A stretch of 64,000 bases of DNA from Breviolum minutum Mf 1.05b.01 (taxonomy: Eukaryota; Sar; Dinophyceae; Suessiales; Symbiodiniaceae). The translations under genes were made by a program, and so were the position numbers. The number at the start of each line of letters is the position of its first letter. The first letter of the stretch is position 1. The stretch covers positions 186,001-250,000 of the forward strand of contig DF239247.1 of NCBI GenBank assembly GCA_000507305.1, written 5' to 3'. The notes under the pieces are model-generated. The model made no database searches. It saw only the letters and a list, made by a program, of their open reading frames with translations, and was not told the origin of the DNA. Positions 49,701 through 59,869 of the stretch are shown here, piece by piece.

Positions 49701-52700
49701 GCTGAAGACTTGGAATACCATGCGACAAATGCACAGTCAAGGTTCGGTCCTGACGAAATCGGAATTCACCTTCCACATACCTTGCTCGATCCTTGAAGAC
49801 CAGGATGGATGTTTTGTACACCTCAGACTTTGTACAACTTCGTATCGGTTGAACGGTTGCACCTCTACTTGTCCTTTCAATGTTGTTGTGCAAAATCAAT
49901 CAAATCCTGAAACATCAAAAAGCGATACATCTCAAGCATATCTCTTGCTACTCTCGATCATATAATAAAATCTACTATAATATAACATCATATGATGCAA
50001 CATGTATACACATATATATATACTATATATAATATACGATGTAGAATATCCAGTAAGTNAATTAAATTCAAATCAACCTCCAAGTTGTCATACCACACGG
50101 TCAATTGCTTTGCAATGGGTGTGAATCCAACACCTTGAATAAAAGCTGATCTTGCCGCTTCATTGTCAATGTAAAATACCACCTGACTGTTTGCAATCAG
50201 GGATGACCACAACTTCACAGCAATGAGAATAGGCAATATCTCAAGCTCATAGATTGGGTGCTCAGAGTCCTTTTCAAAGTCTGCAACCAACGACGCATTC
50301 AGCATCTCTCCAAAATAATGCACCACCGAACCATGAGGAGAGATCAACACACCCCCGATCGAAGCCACACACTTGGAGCCAGGTTCATAGGCACCGTCCG
50401 TGAAAATAATCCACGTGCTGTTGATCGCTTTGCTGATGCGAGCTGGCCTGCAATGTACAAGCCGATCTCTGATGTGTTGCAAGGCATCCTTGAGATCCCC
50501 CGAAACGGCAACACTGCGACTCCTCAATGAAGCATGTTTGTTGAGCAAGCTCAAGGAAATATTCATCTGCCTACCAAACACAAAGGAGCCAAACCAAACC
50601 AATCTTCCATGAAGCCTTTCCAAATCTTTCGGTGGGAGCCCACTAGCAGCCAAAAAATTGTCAATGGTCTGAAGAAGTTCCTCCCGACGCTTGGACGTGT
50701 GTTCCAAAGTGAAGCTACCTGCTTGGAAAGAAGACAAGTTGAAAAGCATGCCAAGCGACCCAAACACAGCGCCAAAGGGTGGTGCCTTGTCTCCTTCGGA
50801 TGCATAGCCCAAGCCCAGAATCTTAAAGAGTCCGGTCAAATAGAAGTCCACATTTGTTGCCTCATGCTCTGAACAAATAACAGTAAAGTCATCAAAGAAG
50901 TTCGTGAGCACAATGTCCAAACCAGTCATCGCGATGAAGGATACACTAGCAGCTATGCGAAGAAAACTCGCTACACTGCCTGTGGCTCCAAAAGGAAGAG
51001 CCCCAACAGAGAATTGCGAAACCGACCCTTCAGGATTTCGGACACCAATGCGACAATGTTTATGGTGAAATTCATCTACACCGAATTGCTTGTAGGCCGA
51101 CTTCAAGTCGTAAGTGCGTCCCACAACCTGAGAAAGAGTACAATGCGACCGGTGGTTGAGGAGCAACGCAAGAAACGAAGCCAACTCATCAACTGCCTGC
51201 ACACGCAACTTCTCTGTGAGTCCATATGCACTATTGATGCCACAGACCGAGAAATCATCGATCATGCGGACCTTCTCCTTCTGCACCAGGCCAAATCGCT
51301 TGGCAACAAAGGAAAAAGAAACGTCAAATGGGAGAGCTAGCCAACCTCTGTCCAACTCGTCTTGCGTATCCGACCAAACTTTGCCATCGACTTCTGTCCA
51401 GTCGCCTTTAGCAAGCGAACCCAAGACTGCAGCATTCAGACCTTTAGACTTCTTTTTCAGCTGATCCAGACTGTGTTCAGGCCTTCTGACACACGACTCA
51501 AAAACCTCGGTCTTCTTGGCCCACCCGGTCAATGGGAAGCCTTTGCAAATATCGTCCACTACAGAGCAGTCAGAATAGTTTAATTCCAACAGGATTTCTT
51601 TCCAAAGAAGCAATCTTTTCCCAGAAAGGAGCGACTTCAAGTGCGGTGGAAATGTTGCATGCAAACGTTCTTCCTCTTCTTTCAACTCAAGGGACCTTTT
51701 CAACCATCGCTTAAAGGCCATCGATCGTTTTTGAAACCTGGTCGACAATGGCTGCTCTACAAAGCTGTCAAGTAAATTGCGTTCCAACTCACCTGCTCTT
51801 GCAATCATGTCTCGTGGGTGTCCAACTTTGAAAGCATCTGACAAAAATTCTTTTGGCTCCTTGGGCACCCCAATTTGCAAAATCTCCGAGGCAACACCAG
51901 GCTTCCAACTTTTGCCAAACATTGCTTTGGGATATTTTTGCAGCACTTCGTCCCGAGTGATCCCCTGTTGNTTTATAATATATGATATATAATATATAAC
52001 GTATAATATATAATATATAACATAATAAATAATATATAGTATAATATATATAATATATAGTATATATAATATGATATATAATATACAATATATAACATGT
52101 ATACAATATGAAATATATATATATTATATACTTGTAATATATGACATAGTATCAACATATAATGATAATGTACCATGTTGTATATAATATACTGTCAATT
52201 TTAAACATCATAAATGTAATAGAATATAAAATATTCAATAGATAATGTAAAATAAAAAAGCTACTATATCATATAGTATATATATATATATACTATACAT
52301 ATACACACATGCCGCATAACATTAGTCACGCTAAAGTCTTGGTATACTAAACGGAGTCTAGTATTTGTTCAACATATTGAGGCAGCGAGCTTTAACAGGA
52401 TTAGTTTTGAGTTCTTGAAGTAGACCTTGTTACCTTGCTACTTTTCTCTTGCTCCTGTGCCTCTCTTGCTTCTTGCTGGAAACAAGTTTTGAAAGCATGG
52501 ATTGCCGGATTGCCCATGATTCTGCGATAGTGGCTCCTCATGAAATCTTCACAAAAAAAGCCATAACCACCATGGATGAGCCTTGACAGCCCGCTCGTGG
52601 CCATCATTGGTGGTGGCATAGTAGACCTTTACCGCAGATCAGGTGCACTTGTTGCACTTGGCTGCCATGTCAGGTGAAAAGAAGCTGGCAATTGAAAGAT

Positions 52701-53084
52701 CCAAGCATGAAGGAAGTCCAAGCCAATTGACATGTTTAAGAACATAAGGACACGACGTTCGCTTCTTTGCCAGTACTTATACATCCATGAATCTCATCCT
52801 CGACAAAAACAAGTCAATGTGACAATCCGGGCAATGTTGACTATTGACGGTGCCTTCGCAAAAACTAGTCCACCGTGCAGGAAATAGTTCTGAAATTCTC
52901 AAATGGAGGTCCGGCATCGCAACAAAGATACACACCACCTGTTGCCGGGTACTACAGTACTTACCGTTCCCAGTTCTTTTCGCTTCTCATGCAAGTCGGC
53001 TGAGGTCGTAGCAAATAGGCCACGTTTCAAGAACTTGCCCAGCACTTGCATAGTTCTGGGATCCAGGACTTGTTCAACGGTTGC
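44879..53084 (-). CDS. RIOK1: RIO1-family atypical serine/threonine kinase, multi-exon, retroelement in one intron
   Basis: RIO1 is an atypical kinase/ATPase acting in late cytoplasmic maturation of the 40S ribosomal subunit. Exons read in order on the minus strand: [17 protein letters not shown] (53013-53084); [14 protein letters not shown], the ATP-binding loop (52757-52798); [15 protein letters not shown] with the VK lysine (52582-52626); [15 protein letters not shown] (49750-49821); [17 protein letters not shown] (49583-49633); [15 protein letters not shown] (49128-49202); a helical exon ending in LMRKM (48949-49019); [14 protein letters not shown], the catalytic loop (48773-48820); [10 protein letters not shown], the metal-binding Asp (48574-48673); [16 protein letters not shown] (about 48400-48491). 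C-terminal parts are [14 protein letters not shown] (about 47840-47885), an acidic exon (about 45330-45500), [15 protein letters not shown] (45015-45059) and [12 protein letters not shown] (44879-44914). All key catalytic residues are present. The EMRNL-like segment and the true start and stop were not located; earlier exons probably lie beyond 53084. Family assignment is very secure; the C-terminal exon chain is less certain. Confidence 0.9.
45733..45845 (+). repeat. (TTC)n/(TTA)n microsatellite, probably in a RIO1 intron
   Basis: TTC units (about 17), then a short ATT block, then TTC again. On the RIO1 sense strand this is GAA. It lies just upstream of the acidic C-terminal exon on the gene strand. 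Confidence 0.93.
46636..46735 (+). repeat. (TTG)n microsatellite
   Basis: About 30 TTG units with one or two interruptions directly precede the long TTC array. Confidence 0.93.
46758..47384 (+). repeat. Very long (TTC)n array, about 630 bp, GAA on the RIO1 sense strand
   Basis: About 160 pure TTC units occupy the right-hand part (from about 46905), and interrupted TTC lies to the left. On the minus strand it reads GAA and gives a frame of more than 200 Glu joined to flanking text. RIO1 exons lie on both sides (47705-47885 and 45015-45500), so an intronic position is the simplest reading. Long GAA.TTC tracts are known to form triplex and sticky DNA. The apparent poly-Glu is probably not translated. 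Confidence 0.95.
47530..47800 (-). CDS. RIO1 C-terminal exon candidates
   Basis: Minus-strand text [20 protein letters not shown] (about 47705-47790) and [18 protein letters not shown] (about 47540-47625) is charged, like the region after the kinase core in RIO1 proteins. They lie between [14 protein letters not shown] and the GAA array. The exact splice sites and frame joins are unresolved. Confidence 0.45.
50060..51970 (-). mobile_element. Retroelement fragment: reverse transcriptase plus RNase H, open at both ends
   Basis: An uninterrupted reading frame runs through the whole segment between two single N bases (50059 and 51971). Counting from the Met at 51946, RT motif A ([13 protein letters not shown]) lies near residue 280, the primer-grip/motif B region ([16 protein letters not shown]) near 310-330, and the catalytic motif C as FFDD near residue 350, in place of the usual YxDD. 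An RNase H domain follows with FTDGAYEPG near 515, YELEILPIL near 567 and [10 protein letters not shown] near 592, which supply the expected D-E-D residues. No gag, integrase or tyrosine recombinase and no terminal repeats are visible. RT fused to RNase H with an FFDD motif fits DIRS-like or related retroelements of protists, but the class is an inference. The frame is open into both Ns, so this is a fragment. Beyond both Ns the DNA is AT-rich simple sequence. The lack of stop codons suggests a recent copy. Confidence 0.85.
51972..52320. repeat. AT-rich simple sequence flanking the retroelement fragment
   Basis: This is nearly pure A/T built from tatataat-type units. A shorter similar tract (about 49965-50055) lies on the other side of the retroelement. 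The matching flanks and the Ns suggest assembly joins in AT-rich sequence. Confidence 0.9.
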
Positions 53085-53404
53085 CTGAGGCATCTTTACA
53101 AATATGTGATCGGCTGACTAGCACTAGCTACAAGAGCCATGTTCAAAGCAGTAAATGTGAGGTTCCAGCTCTACTATCTTGCGTAAGGCCAATATTTCGA
53201 AATGTCGCTGCCTCTGTGGCACCACATTCAAACATCAAAGGGAAATCTGCGAAGCGAACGGAGCACTGCAAAAGGCAAAACTGCATGATGCTTCAGTTCA
53301 AGCTACTTGCCTTGCGTTCGCTTTGAATGGCAGAGTTCTGGGCAGCATGACCTTATGCATGGTAGTAGAATGTAAAGCCTTTTTGCAACCAGTTCAACCA
53401 GGTA

Positions 53405-53510
53405 ACCAGCTTCACAAACTCCAAACCTTCGTCAAGAGCCCGACTCATTGTGCCAGCCCGTGGGAGCGGGTCAAAGTTCACTTTGGCCCGTACACGCTGA
53501 GCACTGGCCT
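53405..53510 (-). CDS. Candidate upstream RIO1 exon
   Basis: The minus strand reads RVRAKVNFDPLPRAGTMSRA continuing to LDEGLEFVKL, followed by a GTTACC donor candidate. It is strongly coding-like and lies 320 bases upstream of the first recognised RIO1 exon. RIO1 N-termini are poorly conserved, so membership is by position only. Confidence 0.4.
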
Positions 53511-53718
53511 GGCAAGTCGGAAAGGCCACTAGGCTTTCGCGACCCTTGCTAGTGCTGCGTGCACCAGCATCTTCCGTGTGTTGGCCGATTTGTCCGTGCG
53601 GGAGTTCAGCTGCTAAAAAGCTATCTCAAGTCTATCAACAACGCACCCGAATTCTCAACTTTTTTCTTACGCTTCGTGCTAGATCAGGCCAGCTAGGGCA
53701 ACGCCCTCTTTTTCACAA

Positions 53719-54213
53719 GTGGATCTAACGGAAGCGTGGATTCCACGCAATCCCAATTATCTATCCCATTGTTCTGCATTTGGCTCCTTGACAAGGTCAA
53801 GGTACTTGTTGATTATGCCAAAGCTGAACAAAGCAAGAGCTGTTAGAATATTGACTTCATGCACGCATCTAAATGTTGTGCAAGCTACTTGGACCAACTT
53901 ACTCATAGATTTGGTGATTGAAAAAATTGAGCAGCTCACGGCCCTCGAAATTCTGCACCACATCGCCACTTGCTCTGAAAGGCACCTAACTGAGATGCCA
54001 CTTCCAATTTCAGAATGGGGTGAGCATGCGAGCAATCTGAATAACCTTGGCATTCCAGGTGACTTCGCAACATCTCTCCAAAAAAAAAATGCTGGATCAA
54101 AAAGTATGTTATCAAAAAGTGACACTTGGAAACCTGAGCTTCACACTGCTTCTGGGGTTTTCGGCCACGTCGGTAGGGCAGCAAGTTGCGCTTTACAAGG
54201 ATCTCCAAAGTGA
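53719..54213 (+). CDS. Plus-strand open frame between RIO1 and the hydrolase
   Basis: The 164-residue frame contains ATWTNLLIDLVIEKIEQLTA continuing to LEILHHIATCSERHLTEMPL, a regular helical pattern. It faces the opposite way from both neighbours. It could be a short opposite-strand gene, an inserted fragment or chance. The minus-strand frame over the same bases looks less regular. No family was recognised. Confidence 0.35.
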   Translation: MDLTEAWIPRNPNYLSHCSAFGSLTRSRYLLIMPKLNKARAVRILTSCTHLNVVQATWTNLLIDLVIEKIEQLTALEILHHIATCSERHLTEMPLPISEWGEHASNLNNLGIPGDFATSLQKKNAGSKSMLSKSDTWKPELHTASGVFGHVGRAASCALQGSPK

Positions 54214-56900
54214 AGAAAGTTCGAGTTTGCGGACTGATCGGAGTGAAGTCTGGCATCTTTTTTCTGCCCAGTAGTCCAGTGATACATTGACAGAATGATA
54301 GCTTTCACAGTCTCGTGGTTGCTCATCAACGGCGAGTGGATCACTGGATCATTGTGGCCTTGACCTTCATGAAACAAGAGTTGGACGCTGACATTTGACT
54401 TCAGAAGCTGGTCGCAGAATCCTTCTGATTGATCTGGCGGCACAATCTTGTCGCCGGTTCCGTGCACCAGAAGAACTGGTGGTAGATGTTTACCAATTTC
54501 TGCGTCTCTCCGAAGTAGGATGCTTGGGGAACGACTCTCTCTGAGTGATTGAGTTTCACCAAACAACAAGCGTTGCAAGAAGAAGTCAATGCCCTTCTGA
54601 TGCAAATGGGCCATGAACCGATTGTGCAGCTCATAGATGCCACCCAAGCCAATGAAACCCACCAGGTCTGAGGGTAGCCAGTGTGGTCTCAATGCTTGCG
54701 CATTTCCAACAGAATCATTGCCTTTGGCACGGGCAGGTTGATTTGACAGCAAAACAAAAGCTGGACTGCAACCAATAATTCGTATGTCGAATGCACCTTA
54801 ACAACAGGATGGTCTCATCTGAAGTTACCCTGTTATGTTCACTCTCTTAGCGTCTTTGCTGAGTTTTTTCAACCCTCTGTCCCAAACTTGATCACACTTC
54901 AACACTCCAAGACTTTCAAGACGACTGCCTGTGCTGCGCAGCTTCGCCCGGCGTGTCAAGAGCAAACCAGCCACATGCGCACCAGAAGAGAGACCCAAGA
55001 GCCTTGACAGCAGGCTATAGATGGAAAGCGAGTCTGTCACCCATACATACATACATACATACATACATACATACATACATCCATCCATCCATCCATCCAT
55101 ACATACATCCATCCATCCATCCATCCATCCATCCATGCATGCATAAAACATGCACACATACAATAAATACATATATACATAAATACATACATAACATAAT
55201 ATAAAACAACATAACATAATATCACATCACATCACATTACATTACATACATTACATACACACATACATTTTGCATACAAATATGTTTTAAACTATACAAT
55301 ATGTAATGTGAATGTATCTACACAAAAATACACCAAAAAAGTGTACATAGCACATGAGGATCCTTAAGGAAGCATAAATTTTGTGGGAAAGTCAATAGGT
55401 TAAAAGTTACTAAAGTGTATACTCATACTGCAAATATCTGGAAATACATGGAAATACCATCAAAAAATGACTCTGGTAGATATTCGCGCGTTGCACATAT
55501 TACATGTACGGGAGATGCAGTTGCTTCAGAGCTTGTGGGCTGGCCTCCATATAGATATAAAGACACTCTTAAGCCAATGCACAGCATGTGCCTTGCAAAA
55601 CAAACCTCAACGAGCCCTACAATCAGACTTACTTATCCCCGGATTTGGCGAAGTCCCAACATAGCCTTTTACCTTTAACTTTCGACTATGGCAGTCCTTA
55701 ATGATCCTTAATGCTTTTACTCGGAATCACCAGTGGGGACCTCCGTCCATTTTGAACTCCAAGTTTAGTGTGCTTTTGAACTCCAAAGGGCGCCGATCTC
55801 AATCAGTGTACGGCCAGCTTTCGATACACAGTGCCCAAAAAAGGAATGGCAAACAATCATCAGCGAGGTGAAGCAAGAAAGCAAAACAATCTGAGCAGAA
55901 AGCAGTAAAGGAGATCAAATGGGGACATCCAACTTGCAATCCCTCAAGATGCAGACTAGTTACGCAATGGACTTGGGATCCCCTCCGTATTTGGCAGCAT
56001 TGTCAAAGGACCACTGAATTGCACTGTCAACATCATCAATCATGCCATCGATAGAGGTCTGTGGCCAGTATCTGTAGTCAACTGCAATGCAAAGGATTCC
56101 GGCCAGTCGCAGAGCACGACAAAGCATCGTAACAAAGCCTTTGTGGCCAACAATGAAAGCACCTCCTGCAACTAATATCAAGACCTTGGATTGAGATGGT
56201 TTCAGGTAGCTTGAATTAAGGACTGCTAATACAAACAAGAAACGCTGTTCTGCATTATGGAAAAGATGGAAGCACTATTTCATACGTGCAGGATTCTACA
56301 TAGATACTGCATTTGATTGGTCAAGCGACAGGTGTTGGTGTTTCAGGGTCTTTGTCAGAAAGCCTTGCTTTTGCTGTGGAGCTTGGCAGATAGATGTCAA
56401 CGGTGTGACGGAAACCACCCTTGTCCTGGCCAACATTCTCCGACTAAACTTCCGTGAGCTGAGAAATCCACCTACTGACTCTAGGTGTTGTTTTCACTCT
56501 CAGTAAAACTGGATTGACCTCACCTGTTTAACAGGTTCTGTTTAGTCTGCCGATGGATTTCCCTACACTTGGAGTATAATTTTTGCTGTATGAAGATAAC
56601 AAGTCGCCTAACTTCCATGCAACACACATCATGAATCTCAATGGTGATCCCAGCTCCACTCCCTCCACCGCGCTCCTTGTACTTCACACTCAAGATATCC
56701 CTTCCAGCGAAAGCCCAATAAGCAAATCCGCACATCATGGCTGGCCATAGGAAGACGATGTACAAAGCCAGTCTTGCAAAGAAGGTACTTAGACGTATGC
56801 CTTGCAGAGGCACGTGAAAGATAAATGTAAGGAACCACCGCAAGACATATTGGCATGCAAGGATGGCAAAATCAAGCTTCCATCCTTTTGCAGCTCGCAT
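54200..56900 (-). CDS. Isoprenylcysteine alpha-carbonyl methylesterase-like alpha/beta hydrolase, multi-exon
   Basis: Family members hydrolyse the methyl ester of prenylated C-terminal cysteines and are ER/Golgi membrane proteins with a cytosolic alpha/beta hydrolase domain. Minus-strand exons in order: hydrophobic N-terminus with [19 protein letters not shown] and [10 protein letters not shown] (about 56690-56900); [17 protein letters not shown], the oxyanion-hole region, then [13 protein letters not shown] and [11 protein letters not shown] (about 55962-56205); [15 protein letters not shown], the GxSxG nucleophile elbow (about 54950-55020); [17 protein letters not shown] (about 54600-54750); [20 protein letters not shown] and [12 protein letters not shown], supplying the acid and the histidine (about 54320-54480). 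Ser, Asp and His of the triad are all present. The family oxyanion motif HGGG reads AGGAF here, as in plant ICME-type enzymes. The intron between the oxyanion exon and the nucleophile exon holds a CATA/CATC repeat. The exact stop lies near or below 54270. Other carboxylesterase-type hydrolases are possible, but the YGGDP..GLSSGAH arrangement favours ICME. Confidence 0.8.
55039..55142 (+). repeat. (CATA)n/(CATC)n tetranucleotide repeat
   Basis: CATA and CATC blocks alternate. The repeat lies in the intron upstream of the nucleophile exon of the methylesterase-like gene. Longer AT/CA-rich simple sequence extends to about 55260. Confidence 0.95.
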
Positions 56901-56919
56901 CCTTCGGTAAGCTTAGGCC

Positions 56920-57826
56920 ATGTCTTCTGGCACGGCTTCGGGCGCATTTGATTCACTTCAGTGACATGCGCAAGGAGGATAGAAGCCTATGCAAGAACTT
57001 CAAGAACATCCAGAAACAACCTGGAGCCTTCAAAGCTGCGCGGAACCAAGCATTGCAAGCATAAAAGTGGTCAGAAACTTGGCAAATGGTACCTTCTCCT
57101 ACCACTGCACTATACTGTCCATTCATGTTTGCGTCTTCAGAAAAGCCGGCAAAAGTACTACGGCAATAAACATCCCAACACAACAATGAAAACCAGGGCA
57201 AAGGACAGTCAGGGCATCAAGTGCTTGCTCTGGTCTCAACATCTGTATTTCGTCTCACAGTTTTGAGTATAAGCACTGCATTGAAACACTTCACCAGCGA
57301 CACCAATCGACCAGCAATCTCGGTGGCCACCGTCGAGGCCGTTGTCCCTGGCCACCAGGCTTCTTGGCTTTGCCCAGGCTCCTGCAAGGAAACAAGACTT
57401 GACAAATTGACAAATGGCTGAAGCTTGAGTCTCCATCCACTTACATATTACCTTAAGAATGTTGTTCCTGGGTGGAGTCGCAGTTATCACTATTGCACAT
57501 GAGTACAACCACCGCAAAAAAAAATAACATTCTGTTCTTGCTCAAAGGCTTTCTAGTTCTGCACACTTGAAACAAAAAGTTTCACATTTTCATATATAGA
57601 AACGCTGAACAAATGATTGCCTGTAAATTAAATCCGTTGACAGAAAATCAAGTCGGTCGTAGTCCTCTTCGTCAAGGTCAATACCAGACTCATCTTCGAT
57701 GTAGTCAGAGATCCTTGCAAATGTTTTTCTCCAAACCCGAGGGAAAAGAAATGCTAGCAACAATTGCAGTTTGAGGCAGCCACGCATTTGCATCACAACC
57801 TCATTGGTTCCAAAGCTCACAACCAA
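56920..57826 (-). CDS. Unidentified hydrophobic exons upstream of the hydrolase
   Basis: Minus-strand pieces are CLKLQLLLAFLFPRVWRKTF continuing to ARISDYIEDESGIDLDEEDY (about 57640-57790), TVATEIAGRLVSLVKCFNAV (about 57270-57330), GMFIAVVLLPAFLKTQT (about 57135-57185) and NAWFRAALKAPGCFWMFLKF (about 56985-57050). They are alternately hydrophobic and acidic and could be the N-terminal membrane part of the hydrolase gene or a separate upstream membrane protein. No family was recognised. Confidence 0.4.
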
Positions 57827-58384
57827 TTTGAAAAATTATGCAGGTCCGCATGCGTTTTGTCGATTGGTGGGGGCCTCTGTGTATGTGTGTGTGCATGTTT
57901 GCCTGTTTCTGTGTCTGTGTATGTCGCGTGCTAAGAATGAGTTTTCTTCGTCTAAATCAATGTGAGCAAAGGCACAACGATAACGCCATGAGGATATCTG
58001 GATGGTTGACTGAGAATACGGCCTGAAGCTGCTGGTTGGCATATCAAGTCTGCTGCCATGGCTCACAGCGGCACCTTCAAAAACATACGGCGCAATGCAA
58101 AGGTCAGATTGAATTCGTCATCACACTCACCCGTTCATCCATAGCCAATGCGTTTGCAACTTTGCAATGGCGGGAGTTTCTCTGGTTGCTGTGCTGATTG
58201 CGGTGGTGCTGCTCCTATTGCCATTGCTATTGTCGTGTTTGCAGCTGCTGGTGACAAAGCGATTGTTCAGCGCGTTGTGGTGATGATAGTGACGATGAGC
58301 ATGAATGACGAATGTTCAGGGATGAATCGTGAACGACGAAGGATGAATGATGTCTGATGCATGAAGCACAATGATCGTGTTGAC

Positions 58385-58392
58385 GTTGATGG

Positions 58393-58442
<50 letters not shown>

Positions 58443-58506
58443 GTCATGATGATGGTGATGCTGATGCTGATGATGATGATGATGATGATGATGATGGTGA
58501 TGGCGA
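58385..58506 (+). repeat. (GAT)n microsatellite
   Basis: GAT units with a few GGT and GCT interruptions. A plus-strand frame would give poly-Asp, but no gene supports translation. Confidence 0.95.
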
Positions 58507-59334
58507 TGATACGAAAATCATGATGATGACGTTCAAAAAAAATTGGAATTATCACCTGCAAAAGTAGACGTTGGGTATCCCAAGATCACGTCAAACACGT
58601 GGAATAGTGAATCATCGTTCAAAAGCAAAGACCAAAAAATGTATTGAATTTAATTGAAAACTTGCGAGAAGATCTTGGGCGTTTATTCAATTGAAAATCC
58701 ATGACATTCCCTGGGTCTTGCTTCGGTGGGCGGAACCCTCTCTGATTCGCACTGTCGCATTCAAGTCCAGTCCTTTTGTTGGCAATTTTTTCTGTATTTG
58801 GGTGCATTATTTGCACATGGGGTAAAACCACCGTGGATTTGGCGTGCAATACAAGTCATGTTGAGGAACTAACTATTGAGTCATTGTTTGATTTCGCGCA
58901 AATGTCAATCAATGTCTTTGTTCGGATGGCCCTCGTAAGCTCTCAGCTAAGGGGTCCAGGAACTGCCACCATCTACCAAACCCAAACAACACAAAAGGCC
59001 AACAAATTTGTTCCTAAACATAAATTTTGCTTTGGATCCCATCGATCTTCGATACGCTCACTAGGTCACTAGGTAGTGTGAGAATTCGCGAATGGTTAGA
59101 AAAGAAAGAATTGAGAGGAAACAACGGAAGCGACTGGTTTTTGAAGTACAAAAGGCTGAAATCCAGAGTTTATCCTGTGGGATTTGGCATGCAACCGTGA
59201 AGCTGAACTCTATGTGTAAGACCCACTTCAACCACCCATCTCATGCTCCTTGGCTTTTCTCCTTCGTTAATGCTTCCATATCTTCTAAACAGCAGCGCAG
59301 CTAATCTCACATTTTCAATCCACTGGCAACGGGC

Positions 59335-59865
59335 TCAAGACTTACTACAAAGTACTACAACGTACTATCCGGTACTACCTCGGTACTACAAAGTGCTACT
59401 CCACTACTACTCCGTACTACAAAGTACTACTCCAGTACTAGTCTGTACTACTTCTCCAGTACTACTCTGAACTACTACTGCTCCAGTACTACTCCGTACT
59501 ACAAAGTACTACTCCAGTACTAGTCTGTACTACTTCTCCAGTACTACTCTGAACTACTACTGCTCCAGTACTACTCCGTACTACAAAGTACTACTCCAGT
59601 ACAAGTCTGTACTACAAATTACTACTCAAGTACTACTCCGTACTACAAAGTACTACTCCAGTACTAGTCTGTACTACTACTCCAGTACTACTCTGTACTA
59701 CAAAGTACTACTCCAGTACTACTCTGTACTACAAAGTACTACTCCAGTATTAGTCTGGACTACAAAGTACGACTCCAGTACTAGTCTCTACCACAAAACC
59801 AGTACTACTCTGTACTACTGCAGTACTACTTTGTACTTCTCCAGTACTACTCTGTACTACCAAAA
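59335..59865 (+). repeat. GTACTAC minisatellite with an 82-bp higher-order period
   Basis: Units of about 10 bases begin gtacta (gtactacaaa, gtactactcc, gtactagtct). Near 59414 a higher-order unit of 82 bases is repeated perfectly (starts at 59414 and 59496, with the next start at 59578), and the array then degenerates. It is rich in the GTAC palindrome. Confidence 0.93.
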
Positions 59866-59869
59866 AAGC

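Noticed and set aside
54825-55217. Met/Tyr/Cys-rich minus-strand frame over the CATA repeat
   Set aside because: Most of it is translated tetranucleotide repeat. Only the GLSSGAH part at its downstream end is a real exon.
58361-58567. Poly-Asp plus-strand protein
   Set aside because: It is the GAT microsatellite with no gene context.
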